DNA of 64,000 bases from CAVEFW01 sp963643505 (lineage in GTDB: Bacteria; Actinomycetota; Coriobacteriia; Coriobacteriales; Eggerthellaceae), in NCBI GenBank assembly GCA_963643505.1, contig CAVIKF010000004.1:62001-126000 (forward strand). Reading direction: 5' to 3'. Shown here piece after piece: positions 24,228 through 31,634 of this stretch (positions within the stretch are counted from its first letter, which is position 1; each line of letters opens with the position of its first letter). The notes under the pieces were generated by a model. The model was given only the letters and a program-made list of their open reading frames with translations. It did not search any database and was not told where the DNA came from. Both the position numbers and the translations under genes were made by a program.

Positions 24228-25475
24228 CTAGAAGTTCCAACTGTTCATATAGGCAATCTGCTCCTCGGTGAGGGTGTCGATCTTAACACCAAGGGTCTCG
24301 AGCTTGACGCGAGCAACGCCGTCGTCAATCTCAGCAGGAACGTCATAGACCTTCTTCTCGAGCTCCGCTGCGTTCTTGTAAAGGTACTCGGCGGCAAGAG
24401 CCTGGTTTGCAAAACTCATATCCATGACGGAAGCGGGGTGGCCCTCAGCGCACGCCAGGTTGACGAGGCGGCCCTCGGCAAGAACGACGATCTTGCGACC
24501 ATCGGCAAGGGTGTACTCCTCGACAAGGGGCTTGAGTTCTACCTTACTGGCACAGTTCTCCTCAAGCCAGACAAGGTTGATCTCGCTGTCGAAGTGACCG
24601 GAATTGCACAGGATGGCGCCGTCTTTCATGTTCTCGAAAGCAGGAGCGTCAACGACCTTGCAATCGCCGGTGACCGTCACCCAAACGTCGGCGTACTTGG
24701 CAGCCTCGGCAGCCGGCATGACCTTGTGCCCTTCCATGTGGGCTTCAAGGGCCTTCAACGGATCGACCTCGCAGATAATGACGTCCATGCCCATACCCTT
24801 GGCGCGAAGGGCAAGGCCGGAGCCACAATGGCCATAACCGCTGATAACGATGGTGCGACCGCACAGAAGGCGGTTGGTGGCACGAACGATGCCATCAAGG
24901 GTAGATTGACCGGTGCCGTAGTGGTTATCGAAGAAATGCTTAGTGTTCGCGTCGTTGATGTTAAACACCGGGTAACCCAAGCTGCCCTCTGCCTCCATGG
25001 CCTTCAAGCGGACAACGCCTGTGGTGGTCTCCTCGGTACCTCCGATGATGCCATCAAGCTTGTCGGTAAAGCGGGTATGCAACGCAGTGTCGAGATCGGC
25101 GCCATCGTCCATGACGATTTGCGGGTCGGTGGCAATGACGGTCTCGATGTGGCGATTGTAGGTTTGCGCATCCTCGCCCGTGATCGCATAGACGTCGACA
25201 CCGTAATACTTGACGAGGGCGGCGGCGGTGTCGTCTTGGGTGGAGAGGGGGTTGGAAGCGCACAGGGCGACCTTCGCGCCAGAGGCGACCAAGGCGCGCA
25301 TGAGATTAGCGGTCTCGGTGGTCACATGCATGCATGCGCCGATGCGAACACCCTCCAAGGGCTTTTCGTCGGCGAAGCGCTTTTGAATGCTTGCCAGGAC
25401 GGGCATGTCGCGCGCCGCCCACTCGATACGGGCCCGACCTGCCTCTGCCAGAGAAATATCACGAATATCAGCCAT
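24228..25475 (-). CDS. ahcY: Adenosylhomocysteinase
   Basis: Hydrolyses S-adenosylhomocysteine to adenosine and homocysteine in the SAM cycle, using bound NAD+. The 415-residue protein shows CMHVTTETANLMRALVASG and CASNPLSTQDD. The NDANTKHFFDNHYGTGQST segment and the NAD-binding VISGYGHCGSGLALRAKGMG are also present. The C-terminus, with LAEGRLVNLACAEGHPASVM, ends in hydrophobic residues rather than the KPDHYRY tail of many homologues, as in the shorter archaeal/anaerobe form. ATG 25475 gives MADIRDISLAEAG. It is flanked by terminators, so it is transcribed alone. Confidence 0.96.
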   Translation of the reverse strand: MADIRDISLAEAGRARIEWAARDMPVLASIQKRFADEKPLEGVRIGACMHVTTETANLMRALVASGAKVALCASNPLSTQDDTAAALVKYYGVDVYAITGEDAQTYNRHIETVIATDPQIVMDDGADLDTALHTRFTDKLDGIIGGTEETTTGVVRLKAMEAEGSLGYPVFNINDANTKHFFDNHYGTGQSTLDGIVRATNRLLCGRTIVISGYGHCGSGLALRAKGMGMDVIICEVDPLKALEAHMEGHKVMPAAEAAKYADVWVTVTGDCKVVDAPAFENMKDGAILCNSGHFDSEINLVWLEENCASKVELKPLVEEYTLADGRKIVVLAEGRLVNLACAEGHPASVMDMSFANQALAAEYLYKNAAELEKKVYDVPAEIDDGVARVKLETLGVKIDTLTEEQIAYMNSWNF

Positions 25476-25576
25476 TGCAAACCTTTCTTCACGGTCAGTC
25501 AGTGCATTTGGGCTATAGGATACTCCATCAACGGCTCCCTCATCACGCAAAAACGAATCGCCTCGACGTGCAGGAC

Positions 25577-25614
25577 AAAAGAAAAGCCCGCGCGCTCGGG
25601 AGCACACGGGCTTT
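25577..25614 (-). terminator. Rho-independent terminator of the first acyl-CoA synthetase gene
   Basis: Minus strand: stem AAAGCCCG against CGGGCTTT with a 16-base loop, then TTCTTTTG. It lies about 20 bases after the stop codon. Confidence 0.8.
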
Positions 25615-25634
25615 GTTTGCAGGGCGAGAACAAC

Positions 25635-27308
25635 CTAGTCGACGACCCCGTCGTTGGTACGGATCAACTTGCGCTTGATCTTGCCTCCAACGGTCTTGGG
25701 CAACTCGTCAACATACTCAATGACGCGGGGGTACTTGTAGGGAGCCGTCGTCTTCTTGACATGGTTCTGCAGCTCTTTTGTGAGCTCGTCTGAGGGTTCG
25801 TACCCCTTCGCAAGGACGATGGTCGCCTTGACGACCTTGCCACGAATCTTGTCGGGAGCGGCCGTGACAGCACACTCGATAACGGCAGGGTGCGCAACAA
25901 GGGCGCTTTCGACCTCGAAAGGACCGATACGGTAACCGGAACACTTGATCACGTCGTCATCGCGGCCCACAAAGGAGATGTAGCCGTCGGGGGAACGCCA
26001 TACCATGTCATGCAAGTTATAGATGTCGGTACCGACCGCCTCGTACGTCTTCTCAGGGTTCTTGTAGTATCCGACAAACAATCCGGGCGGATAGGCGCTC
26101 TTCAGCCCCGTGACGCAAATCGCGCCCTCATCGCCATCCTCAACCTCGTCCAAGTTCTCATCAAGCAACTTGATGTTCAAAAGAGGAGACGGCTTGCCCA
26201 ACGAACCCGGACGCGGCTCGATCCAAGGGAACGTCGCAATCAGCACCGGGCCCTCGGTCTGTCCGAAACCCTCACGGATCTTCTTACCTGTCAGACGCTC
26301 CCATTGAATGCTGACCTCGGCATTAAGCGGTTCGCCCGCCGTCGCGAAATTCTCGACGCTGGACAGGTCATACGCCGCAACATCTTCCTGTAGCATGAAT
26401 CGATACATGGTGGGAGGCGCACAAAACGTGGTGAGCTTGTAGTCTTGGACCTTTTGGAGAAGGTTCGTGGGGATGAATTTCAGCATGTCGTAGGCAAAGA
26501 TCGTTGCGCCAGCAATCCACTGGCCGTAGATCTTGCCCCAACCGAACTTGGCCCACCCGCTGTCGGTGACAGACATATGCAGCTTGTTTTCCTGAACCTG
26601 TTGCCAATACTTGGCAGTCAGGATATGGCCTAAGGGATGGGCAAAATTGTGCTGCACCATCTTCGGATTACCTGTGGTGCCGCTGGTGAAATAGATGAGC
26701 ATGGTGTCTTTTGAGTTCACGCCGGCGTCGCCGGTCGGACGTTCGAACACCTCGTTGCCGTTGGCGAGCAGCTCGGTATAGGGCTTCCAACCCTCACGCT
26801 CGCCGCCGACGATGATTTTGTGCTGCAGGGACGGAATAGCATCGGCGGCATTGCCGGCTTGGGTGATGACGTAGTCGTCATCGACGCATACCATGGCCTT
26901 GATCTCGGCAGAATTTCCGCGATAGACGATGTCCTTCGTGGTGAGTTGCAAGGAGGCGGGGATGAGGATGGCACCCAACTTGCAAAGGGCAACGGCATTG
27001 ATCCAATACTCCCAACGGCGACGCAAGACGCAAAACACAACATCGCCCTTGCCGATACCCATCTCGCGATATGCGTTCGCCACGCGATTTGACATTCGAG
27101 ATATGTCCGTAAAGGTGAATACCTTCTCGTCGCCGGAATCGTCGCACCAAAGCAAGGCGCGCTTCTCGGGCTCGACTCGAGCCCACTCATCGACAACGTC
27201 ATAGCCGAAATTGAAGTCGTCGGGGACGTTGATCTTGAAGTTGTCGAAGAATTCCTCGTAGGAATCGAAATATATCTGGGGACAATATTTGCTCAGTATG
27301 TAATCCAT
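25635..27308 (-). CDS. AMP-binding acyl-CoA synthetase (ACSM/acetyl-CoA synthetase-like), copy 1
   Basis: A 557-residue adenylate-forming enzyme that couples a carboxylic acid, ATP and CoA. The P-loop-like MLIYFTSGTTGNPKMVQH and the substrate-side GQWIAGATIFAYDMLKF are present. The adenylate motif is EGFGQTEGPVL. Further motifs are SPDGYISFVGRDDDVIKCSGYRIGPFEVE in the hinge and the catalytic lysine in PKTVGGKIKRKLIR. The N-terminus (DFNFGYDVVDEWARVEPEK) groups it with medium-chain or aryl acid ligases. It lies 18 bases downstream of an XRE-cupin regulator. A paralogue with the same pairing is at 31635-33392. The acid used is unknown. Confidence 0.85.
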   Translation of the reverse strand: MDYILSKYCPQIYFDSYEEFFDNFKINVPDDFNFGYDVVDEWARVEPEKRALLWCDDSGDEKVFTFTDISRMSNRVANAYREMGIGKGDVVFCVLRRRWEYWINAVALCKLGAILIPASLQLTTKDIVYRGNSAEIKAMVCVDDDYVITQAGNAADAIPSLQHKIIVGGEREGWKPYTELLANGNEVFERPTGDAGVNSKDTMLIYFTSGTTGNPKMVQHNFAHPLGHILTAKYWQQVQENKLHMSVTDSGWAKFGWGKIYGQWIAGATIFAYDMLKFIPTNLLQKVQDYKLTTFCAPPTMYRFMLQEDVAAYDLSSVENFATAGEPLNAEVSIQWERLTGKKIREGFGQTEGPVLIATFPWIEPRPGSLGKPSPLLNIKLLDENLDEVEDGDEGAICVTGLKSAYPPGLFVGYYKNPEKTYEAVGTDIYNLHDMVWRSPDGYISFVGRDDDVIKCSGYRIGPFEVESALVAHPAVIECAVTAAPDKIRGKVVKATIVLAKGYEPSDELTKELQNHVKKTTAPYKYPRVIEYVDELPKTVGGKIKRKLIRTNDGVVD

Positions 27309-27326
27309 TGTGCGTGTTTCTCCGTT

Positions 27327-27878
27327 TTACTCTGCGATGATCGTGACGAACTTGGCGGTCTTGTCACCCGCGCAAGCCTGACCGTGGGGAATCTCGGGGT
27401 TGAAATAGATGCTATCCCATTCGTTCAGCACAAACTCCTTGTCGCCAACGGTAACGACGACACTTCCCTCGATGACAAAGTTGAACTCCTGTCCACTGTG
27501 GGTTATCAAGTGGGCGGGCTCGTCGGTAGGCTCAAGGACTACAACAAGGGGCTGCATAATCTTGTCGGCAAAACGCCAAGCCATATCCTCAAAATGGTAT
27601 GCAGGGTTGCGATTGGTTACCTTGCCACCGCCACGACGGACGACCTGGTACGTATCGAGCTTGGCGTCGGTGCCGGTCAAAATCTCGGTAAAGTCGACGT
27701 TGAACTTACGAGACATATGGTAGATCGCAGAAATCGGAACGTCCTCGCCCGTCTCTTCCCACATTTCGTATGTCTCTGTTGATACATCAAGGTCAGAAGC
27801 CATTTCTTCCACCGTTACATCACAAGCTTCGCGCAATCCGCGCATACGTTCGCCGATCTCCTGCATCTCGTTTGCCAT
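27327..27878 (-). CDS. XRE family regulator with C-terminal cupin domain, copy 1
   Basis: A 183-residue predicted transcription regulator. Residues about 7-65 form an XRE helix-turn-helix (MRGLREACDVTVEEMASDLD, then TYEMWEETGEDVPISAIYHM). Residues about 100-183 form a cupin_2 barrel (LITHSGQEFNFVIEGSVVV, then WDSIYFNPEIPHGQAC) that could bind a small-molecule ligand. It is immediately upstream of the first acyl-CoA synthetase. A 14-base palindrome 65 bases above its ATG is a candidate autoregulatory site. Regulation of the ligase by its substrate or product is inferred from the arrangement. Confidence 0.85.
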   Translation of the reverse strand: MANEMQEIGERMRGLREACDVTVEEMASDLDVSTETYEMWEETGEDVPISAIYHMSRKFNVDFTEILTGTDAKLDTYQVVRRGGGKVTNRNPAYHFEDMAWRFADKIMQPLVVVLEPTDEPAHLITHSGQEFNFVIEGSVVVTVGDKEFVLNEWDSIYFNPEIPHGQACAGDKTAKFVTIIAE

Positions 27879-27942
27879 GTGAAACTCCTATCTCCTGTGT
27901 ATCAAGTCGATAAAACGACAGCGTAGTATCGACATATTTCTT

Positions 27943-27956
27943 TGTTGTTAACAACA
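27943..27956. promoter_or_regulatory. 14-bp perfect palindrome upstream of the XRE-cupin gene
   Basis: TGTTGTTAACAACA is fully self-complementary and lies 65 bases before the regulator start codon, in a gap with no other gene. The position fits an operator for the XRE-cupin protein. I could not fix a convincing -10/-35 pair around it. Confidence 0.5.
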
Positions 27957-28030
27957 CGTCGATAACATGAACCATATCGGTCTTCGGTCGAACAAAGAAT
28001 TATATCACCCATCACATCGTCGAGAAACTC

Positions 28031-28082
28031 CCAGGCCGATGCCGGACGACTCATAAAGCCCCAGGCCGATGCCGAACGGCTC
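28031..28082 (+). repeat. Two near-identical 22-bp direct repeats
   Basis: Positions 28031-28052 and 28061-28082 share 20 of 22 bases, both starting CCAGGCCGATGCCG and ending CTC, with a 30-base period. The core CCAGGCCGA also occurs in the 45-bp repeats near 24 kb. Apart from this, the palindrome and a terminator, the 27879-28198 gap holds nothing I can identify. Confidence 0.8.
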
Positions 28083-28100
28083 GAAGAAACGCAAAGAAAG

Positions 28101-28143
28101 ACAAAAGAGAAGACCTGGCACATTAAGCTTCGGGTCTTCTCTT
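28101..28143 (-). terminator. Rho-independent terminator of the oxidoreductase operon
   Basis: Stem AGAGAAGACC against GGTCTTCTCT with a 17-base loop. On the minus strand it is followed by TTTTGTCTTTC. It lies about 55 bases after the gamma subunit gene. Confidence 0.75.
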
Positions 28144-28198
28144 TTTGCTTATCTTCACGGAAAAGCCCGTCCCGCGCCGGGACAAAGCCTCCCAACCA

Positions 28199-28738
28199 CT
28201 AGTTGTTCATACCGATTTCAAGGGCCTTCTTGTTGAAACCGATCATTGCGGCCTTTCGTGCGGGAACGCACTTGTCGATGGAGGCGTCAAGCGTCTCGCG
28301 GGCACAAAAACCTGTCTGTTCGAACAGCTTGCCCACAAGGATGATGTTTCCAAGGCCCTTGATCTCATTCTCCTCGGCAAGCTCTGCGGCAGGAATCGCG
28401 CAAATCGTCACGTCCTCGCGCTCCTTGATCTCGGGAACGAGGCCGGAGTCGACGATAACGAGGCCACCAGGCTCAACGGCGTCGATGAACTTGTCAAAGG
28501 ACGGCTGGTTCATAGCGATAAGAACATTGGGGGTCAAAACCAAAGGAGAGCCGATCGGGGCATCGGACAAACAAACGCTGCAGTTCGCCGTACCGCCACG
28601 CATCTCGGGACCATAGGAAGGCAACCAAGACAGCTCGCGATCCTCGATAAGACCCGCACTCGCGATGACTTTGCCGGCAAAAAGAACACCCTGGCCACCG
28701 AACCCGGCAAGCAGGATACGAAGTTCTCGATTGTTCAT
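28199..28738 (-). CDS. 2-oxoacid:ferredoxin oxidoreductase, gamma subunit
   Basis: A 179-residue catalytic-gamma (KorC/VorC-type) subunit, starting with the flavoprotein-like ILLAGFGGQGVLFAGKVIA and containing SYGPEMRGGTANCSVCLSD and IAMNQPSFDKF. In these enzymes the gamma part contacts CoA and helps close the complex that oxidises a 2-oxoacid to acyl-CoA. Its ATG overlaps the stop of the beta subunit by one base (TAATG), so they are coupled. It is the last gene of the four-subunit operon. Confidence 0.9.
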   Translation of the reverse strand: MNNRELRILLAGFGGQGVLFAGKVIASAGLIEDRELSWLPSYGPEMRGGTANCSVCLSDAPIGSPLVLTPNVLIAMNQPSFDKFIDAVEPGGLVIVDSGLVPEIKEREDVTICAIPAAELAEENEIKGLGNIILVGKLFEQTGFCARETLDASIDKCVPARKAAMIGFNKKALEIGMNN

Positions 28739-29559
28739 TATTCCTCACCACCCTTGTTGGCGATAGGACAATTGGCAGCACGTGCGGCAGCAGCCTCGGC
28801 GGCATTCGCGTAGCCATCGGCAACAACATCGCGATACACACCCAACGGGTAGTACGGAAGCATGTTCTCGCGCATCCAATCAAAAGCCTTTTGCGGCGTC
28901 ATGCCCCAATTCGTCGGACATGTGGAGACGACCTCAATGAAGGAATAACCGATGCCGTCAATCTGGTAGGTGAATGCCTTCTTGATGGCCTTCTTCGCCT
29001 TGCGGACGTGGGCAGGCGTATCACAGGTGACGCGCTCGATATAGGCGGGACCGTCCAAGGTGGACAAGAGCTCGCACACACGAACCGGGTAACCGGCCTT
29101 GGAAACGTCGCGTCCATAGGGAGAGGTTTGGGTGACCTGGTTGGGAAGGGAGGTCGGAGCCATCTGGCCACCGGTCATACCATAAATCGCATTGTTGATG
29201 AAGATGATAGTGATGTGCTCACCGCGGGTGGCAGCGTGCACGGTCTCAGCCATGCCGATGGAAGCGAGGTCACCATCGCCTTGGTAGGCGAAGACGACGT
29301 TGTTGGGGTGGACGCGCTTTGCCGCGGTAGCCACCGCCGGGGCACGACCGTGTGCTGCCTCGATCATGTCGCAACCGAAGAAGTTGTACGCCATGACGGA
29401 GCAACCAACCGGGGCAACGCCGATGGCGCGACCTTCGAAATCCAACTCGTCCATGACCTCAGCGACCAAGCGATTCACGATACCGTGAACACAGCCCGGG
29501 CAATAGTTCGTGACGACGGGCAGCAGGGACTTGGGGCGTTCGAAAACAACCTTTGCCAT
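28738..29559 (-). CDS. 2-oxoacid:ferredoxin oxidoreductase, beta subunit (TPP-binding)
   Basis: A 273-residue subunit that binds thiamine diphosphate and an iron-sulfur cluster. The TPP motif is GDGDLASIG, followed by FINNAIYGMTGGQMAPTS. Cysteines are in NYCPGCVHGIV and VAPVGCSVMAYNFFGCD. ATG 29559 (MAKVVFERPKSLLP) starts one base after the alpha stop codon; a longer frame into alpha is a shadow. The branched-chain 2-oxoacid (VOR) or 2-oxoglutarate (KOR) specificity cannot be read from the sequence. Confidence 0.92.
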   Translation of the reverse strand: MAKVVFERPKSLLPVVTNYCPGCVHGIVNRLVAEVMDELDFEGRAIGVAPVGCSVMAYNFFGCDMIEAAHGRAPAVATAAKRVHPNNVVFAYQGDGDLASIGMAETVHAATRGEHITIIFINNAIYGMTGGQMAPTSLPNQVTQTSPYGRDVSKAGYPVRVCELLSTLDGPAYIERVTCDTPAHVRKAKKAIKKAFTYQIDGIGYSFIEVVSTCPTNWGMTPQKAFDWMRENMLPYYPLGVYRDVVADGYANAAEAAAARAANCPIANKGGEE

Positions 29560-29560
29560 C

Positions 29561-30631
29561 CTACTCACCTGCCTTTCCGTTGAGCTCGACAATCTTTGCC
29601 AACACCTCGTCAGGAGTGGGGATGACACCACCGGAACGACCATAGAAGTCGACAGGGACGCGACCGTTGGAGGCAAGACGCACATCGTCGACCATCTGGC
29701 CTGTGTTCATCTCCACGGACAGGAACGCCTTGGCGGTGCCCATGCACTTCTCAAGGGCATCTACCGGGAAGGGCCACAAAGAGATCGGGCGAATCAGGCC
29801 CGCCTTGATACCCTGTTCACGAGCAGTCATGACGGCACTGCGGGCGATACGCGCAGAGGCGCCAAAGGCAACGACGACGATATCTGCATCCTCGGTACGA
29901 TAGCTCTCAGCGCGCTGCTCGTTTTGCTCAATAATACGGAAGCGCTCTTCGCGTTTCGCATTGATAGCGTCAAGGATCTCAGCCTCAAGATAGAGGGAGT
30001 TGGCGATATTGTGCTTGCGCTCGTGGTTGTGGCCCACACACGCCCACGGTTTCTTTGGAAGGTCCTCGACATTGCGAGGCTCGGGAAGGACAACCGGCTC
30101 CATCATCTGGCCGAGCATGCCGTCGGCCAAGATCATGACAGGCACCCGGTATTTGTCAGCAACGTCGAATGCTCCATAGATGTAGTCAGCCATCTCCTGA
30201 ACCGTGGAAGGCGCATACACAATCAGGCGGAAGTCACCGTGACCCATGGCGCGGGTCGCTTGCCAGTAATCGGACTGGGAAGGTTGGATGGAGCCCAGAC
30301 CAGGGCCGCCACGCTGAACGTTGATAATGACAGCAGGGAGGTCCGCGCCCGCCATATAGGAGATGCCCTCGGACTTCAGGCTGATTCCAGGGCTTGAGCT
30401 GGAGGTCATGACACGAGCGCCACAAGCAGATGCGCCGTAGACCATATTGATTGCCGCGATCTCGCTCTCGGCCTGAAGATAGGTGCCACCGATCTTGGGC
30501 ATCTTCTTGGCCATGTACGCAGCGAGCTCAGTTTGTGGGGTGATTGGGTAGCCGAAGAAGAATCGACAACCTGCGCGCATCGCGCTTTCCGCCAGGGCCT
30601 CATTGCCCTTCATGAGTACTTTTTCTGCCAT
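29561..30631 (-). CDS. vorB: 2-oxoacid:ferredoxin oxidoreductase, alpha subunit (VorB/KorA type)
   Basis: A 356-residue alpha subunit. The N-terminal pyruvate/2-oxoacid:ferredoxin fold carries CRFFFGYPITPQTELAAYMA and the EIAAINMVYGASACGARVMT segment. NVQRGGPGLGSIQPSQSDYW is also present, then the domain II region from about residue 240. The overall length and the NVQRGGP segment best resemble 3-methyl-2-oxobutanoate (valine-derived) oxidoreductases, giving the tentative symbol. It follows the small ferredoxin subunit by four bases. The four genes make delta-alpha-beta-gamma in transcription order. Confidence 0.88.
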   Translation of the reverse strand: MAEKVLMKGNEALAESAMRAGCRFFFGYPITPQTELAAYMAKKMPKIGGTYLQAESEIAAINMVYGASACGARVMTSSSSPGISLKSEGISYMAGADLPAVIINVQRGGPGLGSIQPSQSDYWQATRAMGHGDFRLIVYAPSTVQEMADYIYGAFDVADKYRVPVMILADGMLGQMMEPVVLPEPRNVEDLPKKPWACVGHNHERKHNIANSLYLEAEILDAINAKREERFRIIEQNEQRAESYRTEDADIVVVAFGASARIARSAVMTAREQGIKAGLIRPISLWPFPVDALEKCMGTAKAFLSVEMNTGQMVDDVRLASNGRVPVDFYGRSGGVIPTPDEVLAKIVELNGKAGE

Positions 30632-30635
30632 AGTC

Positions 30636-30842
30636 CTACCTCACAACCCTAATGGCGACGTCAGGGCACATCGTGGCACAAGAGGCACAACCGGTACATG
30701 CATCTTGATCGGTGCAATGTGCCGGGTGATAGCCTTTTGGCGTGATGCGCGAAGCGTCGAGCTCCATCAAATGGATGGGACATGCATCGACGCACAATCC
30801 GCATCCTTTGCAGAAGTGGTCGTCAACTGTAACTTTATCCAT
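30636..30842 (-). CDS. 2-oxoacid:ferredoxin oxidoreductase, delta subunit (2[4Fe-4S] ferredoxin)
   Basis: A 68-residue ferredoxin-like subunit with two cysteine clusters, CKGCGLCVDACP and CTGCASCATMCP, each suited to a [4Fe-4S] centre. It carries electrons from the TPP/iron-sulfur subunits towards free ferredoxin. ATG 30842 has GAGGAG five bases upstream; the longer frame is discarded. It is first in the four-gene operon. The P-loop NTPase gene ends about 90 bases upstream of it. Confidence 0.93.
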   Translation of the reverse strand: MDKVTVDDHFCKGCGLCVDACPIHLMELDASRITPKGYHPAHCTDQDACTGCASCATMCPDVAIRVVR

Positions 30843-30930
30843 GAGACTCCTCTTCTTCAATCGCACTCGTCTTACTTGTTTTATCTATTGTTAATGCTCG
30901 CCAACTCGGATCGAAAAAAGAGGTCCGAGT

Positions 30931-31632
30931 TCACTCCCAAGGCGTTTTAACAAGCATCTTTACAGGATACGTTTTTTCGGGAGAAATAACCTTGCCAAGG
31001 GCATCCAAAAACTGTTTTGGCGCGGTCTGGGCTGCAAGCGGCACTCCTGCTTCTTGGGCGACATCAAATCCGAAGCCCGATGCATCCACCACCGTCTCAA
31101 CGCACGTTTCCGTACGGAGGTGGGAGTTGTTCACAACGGCCGTGACGTGCAAACCCGACTTAAGTTCAATCTCCCCCAAGATCTCAAGAGCATCCCCCAC
31201 GTCCTGGGTGAGGTTGCGGTAGGCGTTCACCACATAGATGAGGGCGTACGTAGTCTTGGAGATATGCTCGGCATAGCGGCCGAGAGCCGTCGCTCCCACA
31301 TCGTCTCCCCCCACGTCAAAAACAGCGACATGGTTCTCATCGCATTGCGCCCAATCGATCACTCCGTCAACTGTGGCAGAAAGAGAGGGTGTGTCGAGGG
31401 AGGAGTTTGCCATGACGGGAGCCACAAGGCGAATGCCTGCAGGTTCCAACAGATCGCGATACTCGCTTGAACGGAAGTACGGGTTGACAATATCAAGATC
31501 CACCAAGCACACCTCACACCCGGCCTTGGCAAGATCGAGGACGAGGTTCAATGCGAAGTTGGTCTTCCCCACTCCGTAGTGACCGGTAATAACAGTCAAA
31601 GGCGCCAATGCCTCACGCAACGACTCGATCAA
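30931..31632 (-). CDS. P-loop NTPase of unknown function (SIMIBI-like)
   Basis: A 233-residue protein with Walker A TGHYGVGKTNFALNL near residue 17. A switch-like DLDIVNPYFRSSEYRDLL follows and a DxxG element sits in VFDVGGDDVGATALGRY. The fold appears to be of the MinD/ArsA/CooC class, but the signature lysine of the deviant Walker A is replaced by histidine (GHYGVGKT). No membrane helix or cysteine pair is visible. The gene sits two bases after an acyl-CoA synthetase gene and just ahead of the oxidoreductase operon, which suggests a dedicated assembly or regulatory role. I do not recognise a named family. Confidence 0.7.
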   Translation of the reverse strand: MIESLREALAPLTVITGHYGVGKTNFALNLVLDLAKAGCEVCLVDLDIVNPYFRSSEYRDLLEPAGIRLVAPVMANSSLDTPSLSATVDGVIDWAQCDENHVAVFDVGGDDVGATALGRYAEHISKTTYALIYVVNAYRNLTQDVGDALEILGEIELKSGLHVTAVVNNSHLRTETCVETVVDASGFGFDVAQEAGVPLAAQTAPKQFLDALGKVISPEKTYPVKMLVKTPWE

Positions 31633-31634
31633 GA

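Noticed and set aside
23824..24231. Long plus-strand frames covering the same repeats
   Set aside because: Same reason: the frames come from the repeat period, with no start site and no recognisable protein.
25476..25634. A possible SAH or SAM riboswitch before ahcY
   Set aside because: The leader is only about 100 bases between a terminator and the start codon, and no conserved riboswitch core could be found.
27902..28195. A 97-codon minus-strand frame upstream of the XRE-cupin gene
   Set aside because: It runs across the palindrome, two direct repeats and a terminator, and has no recognisable protein features.
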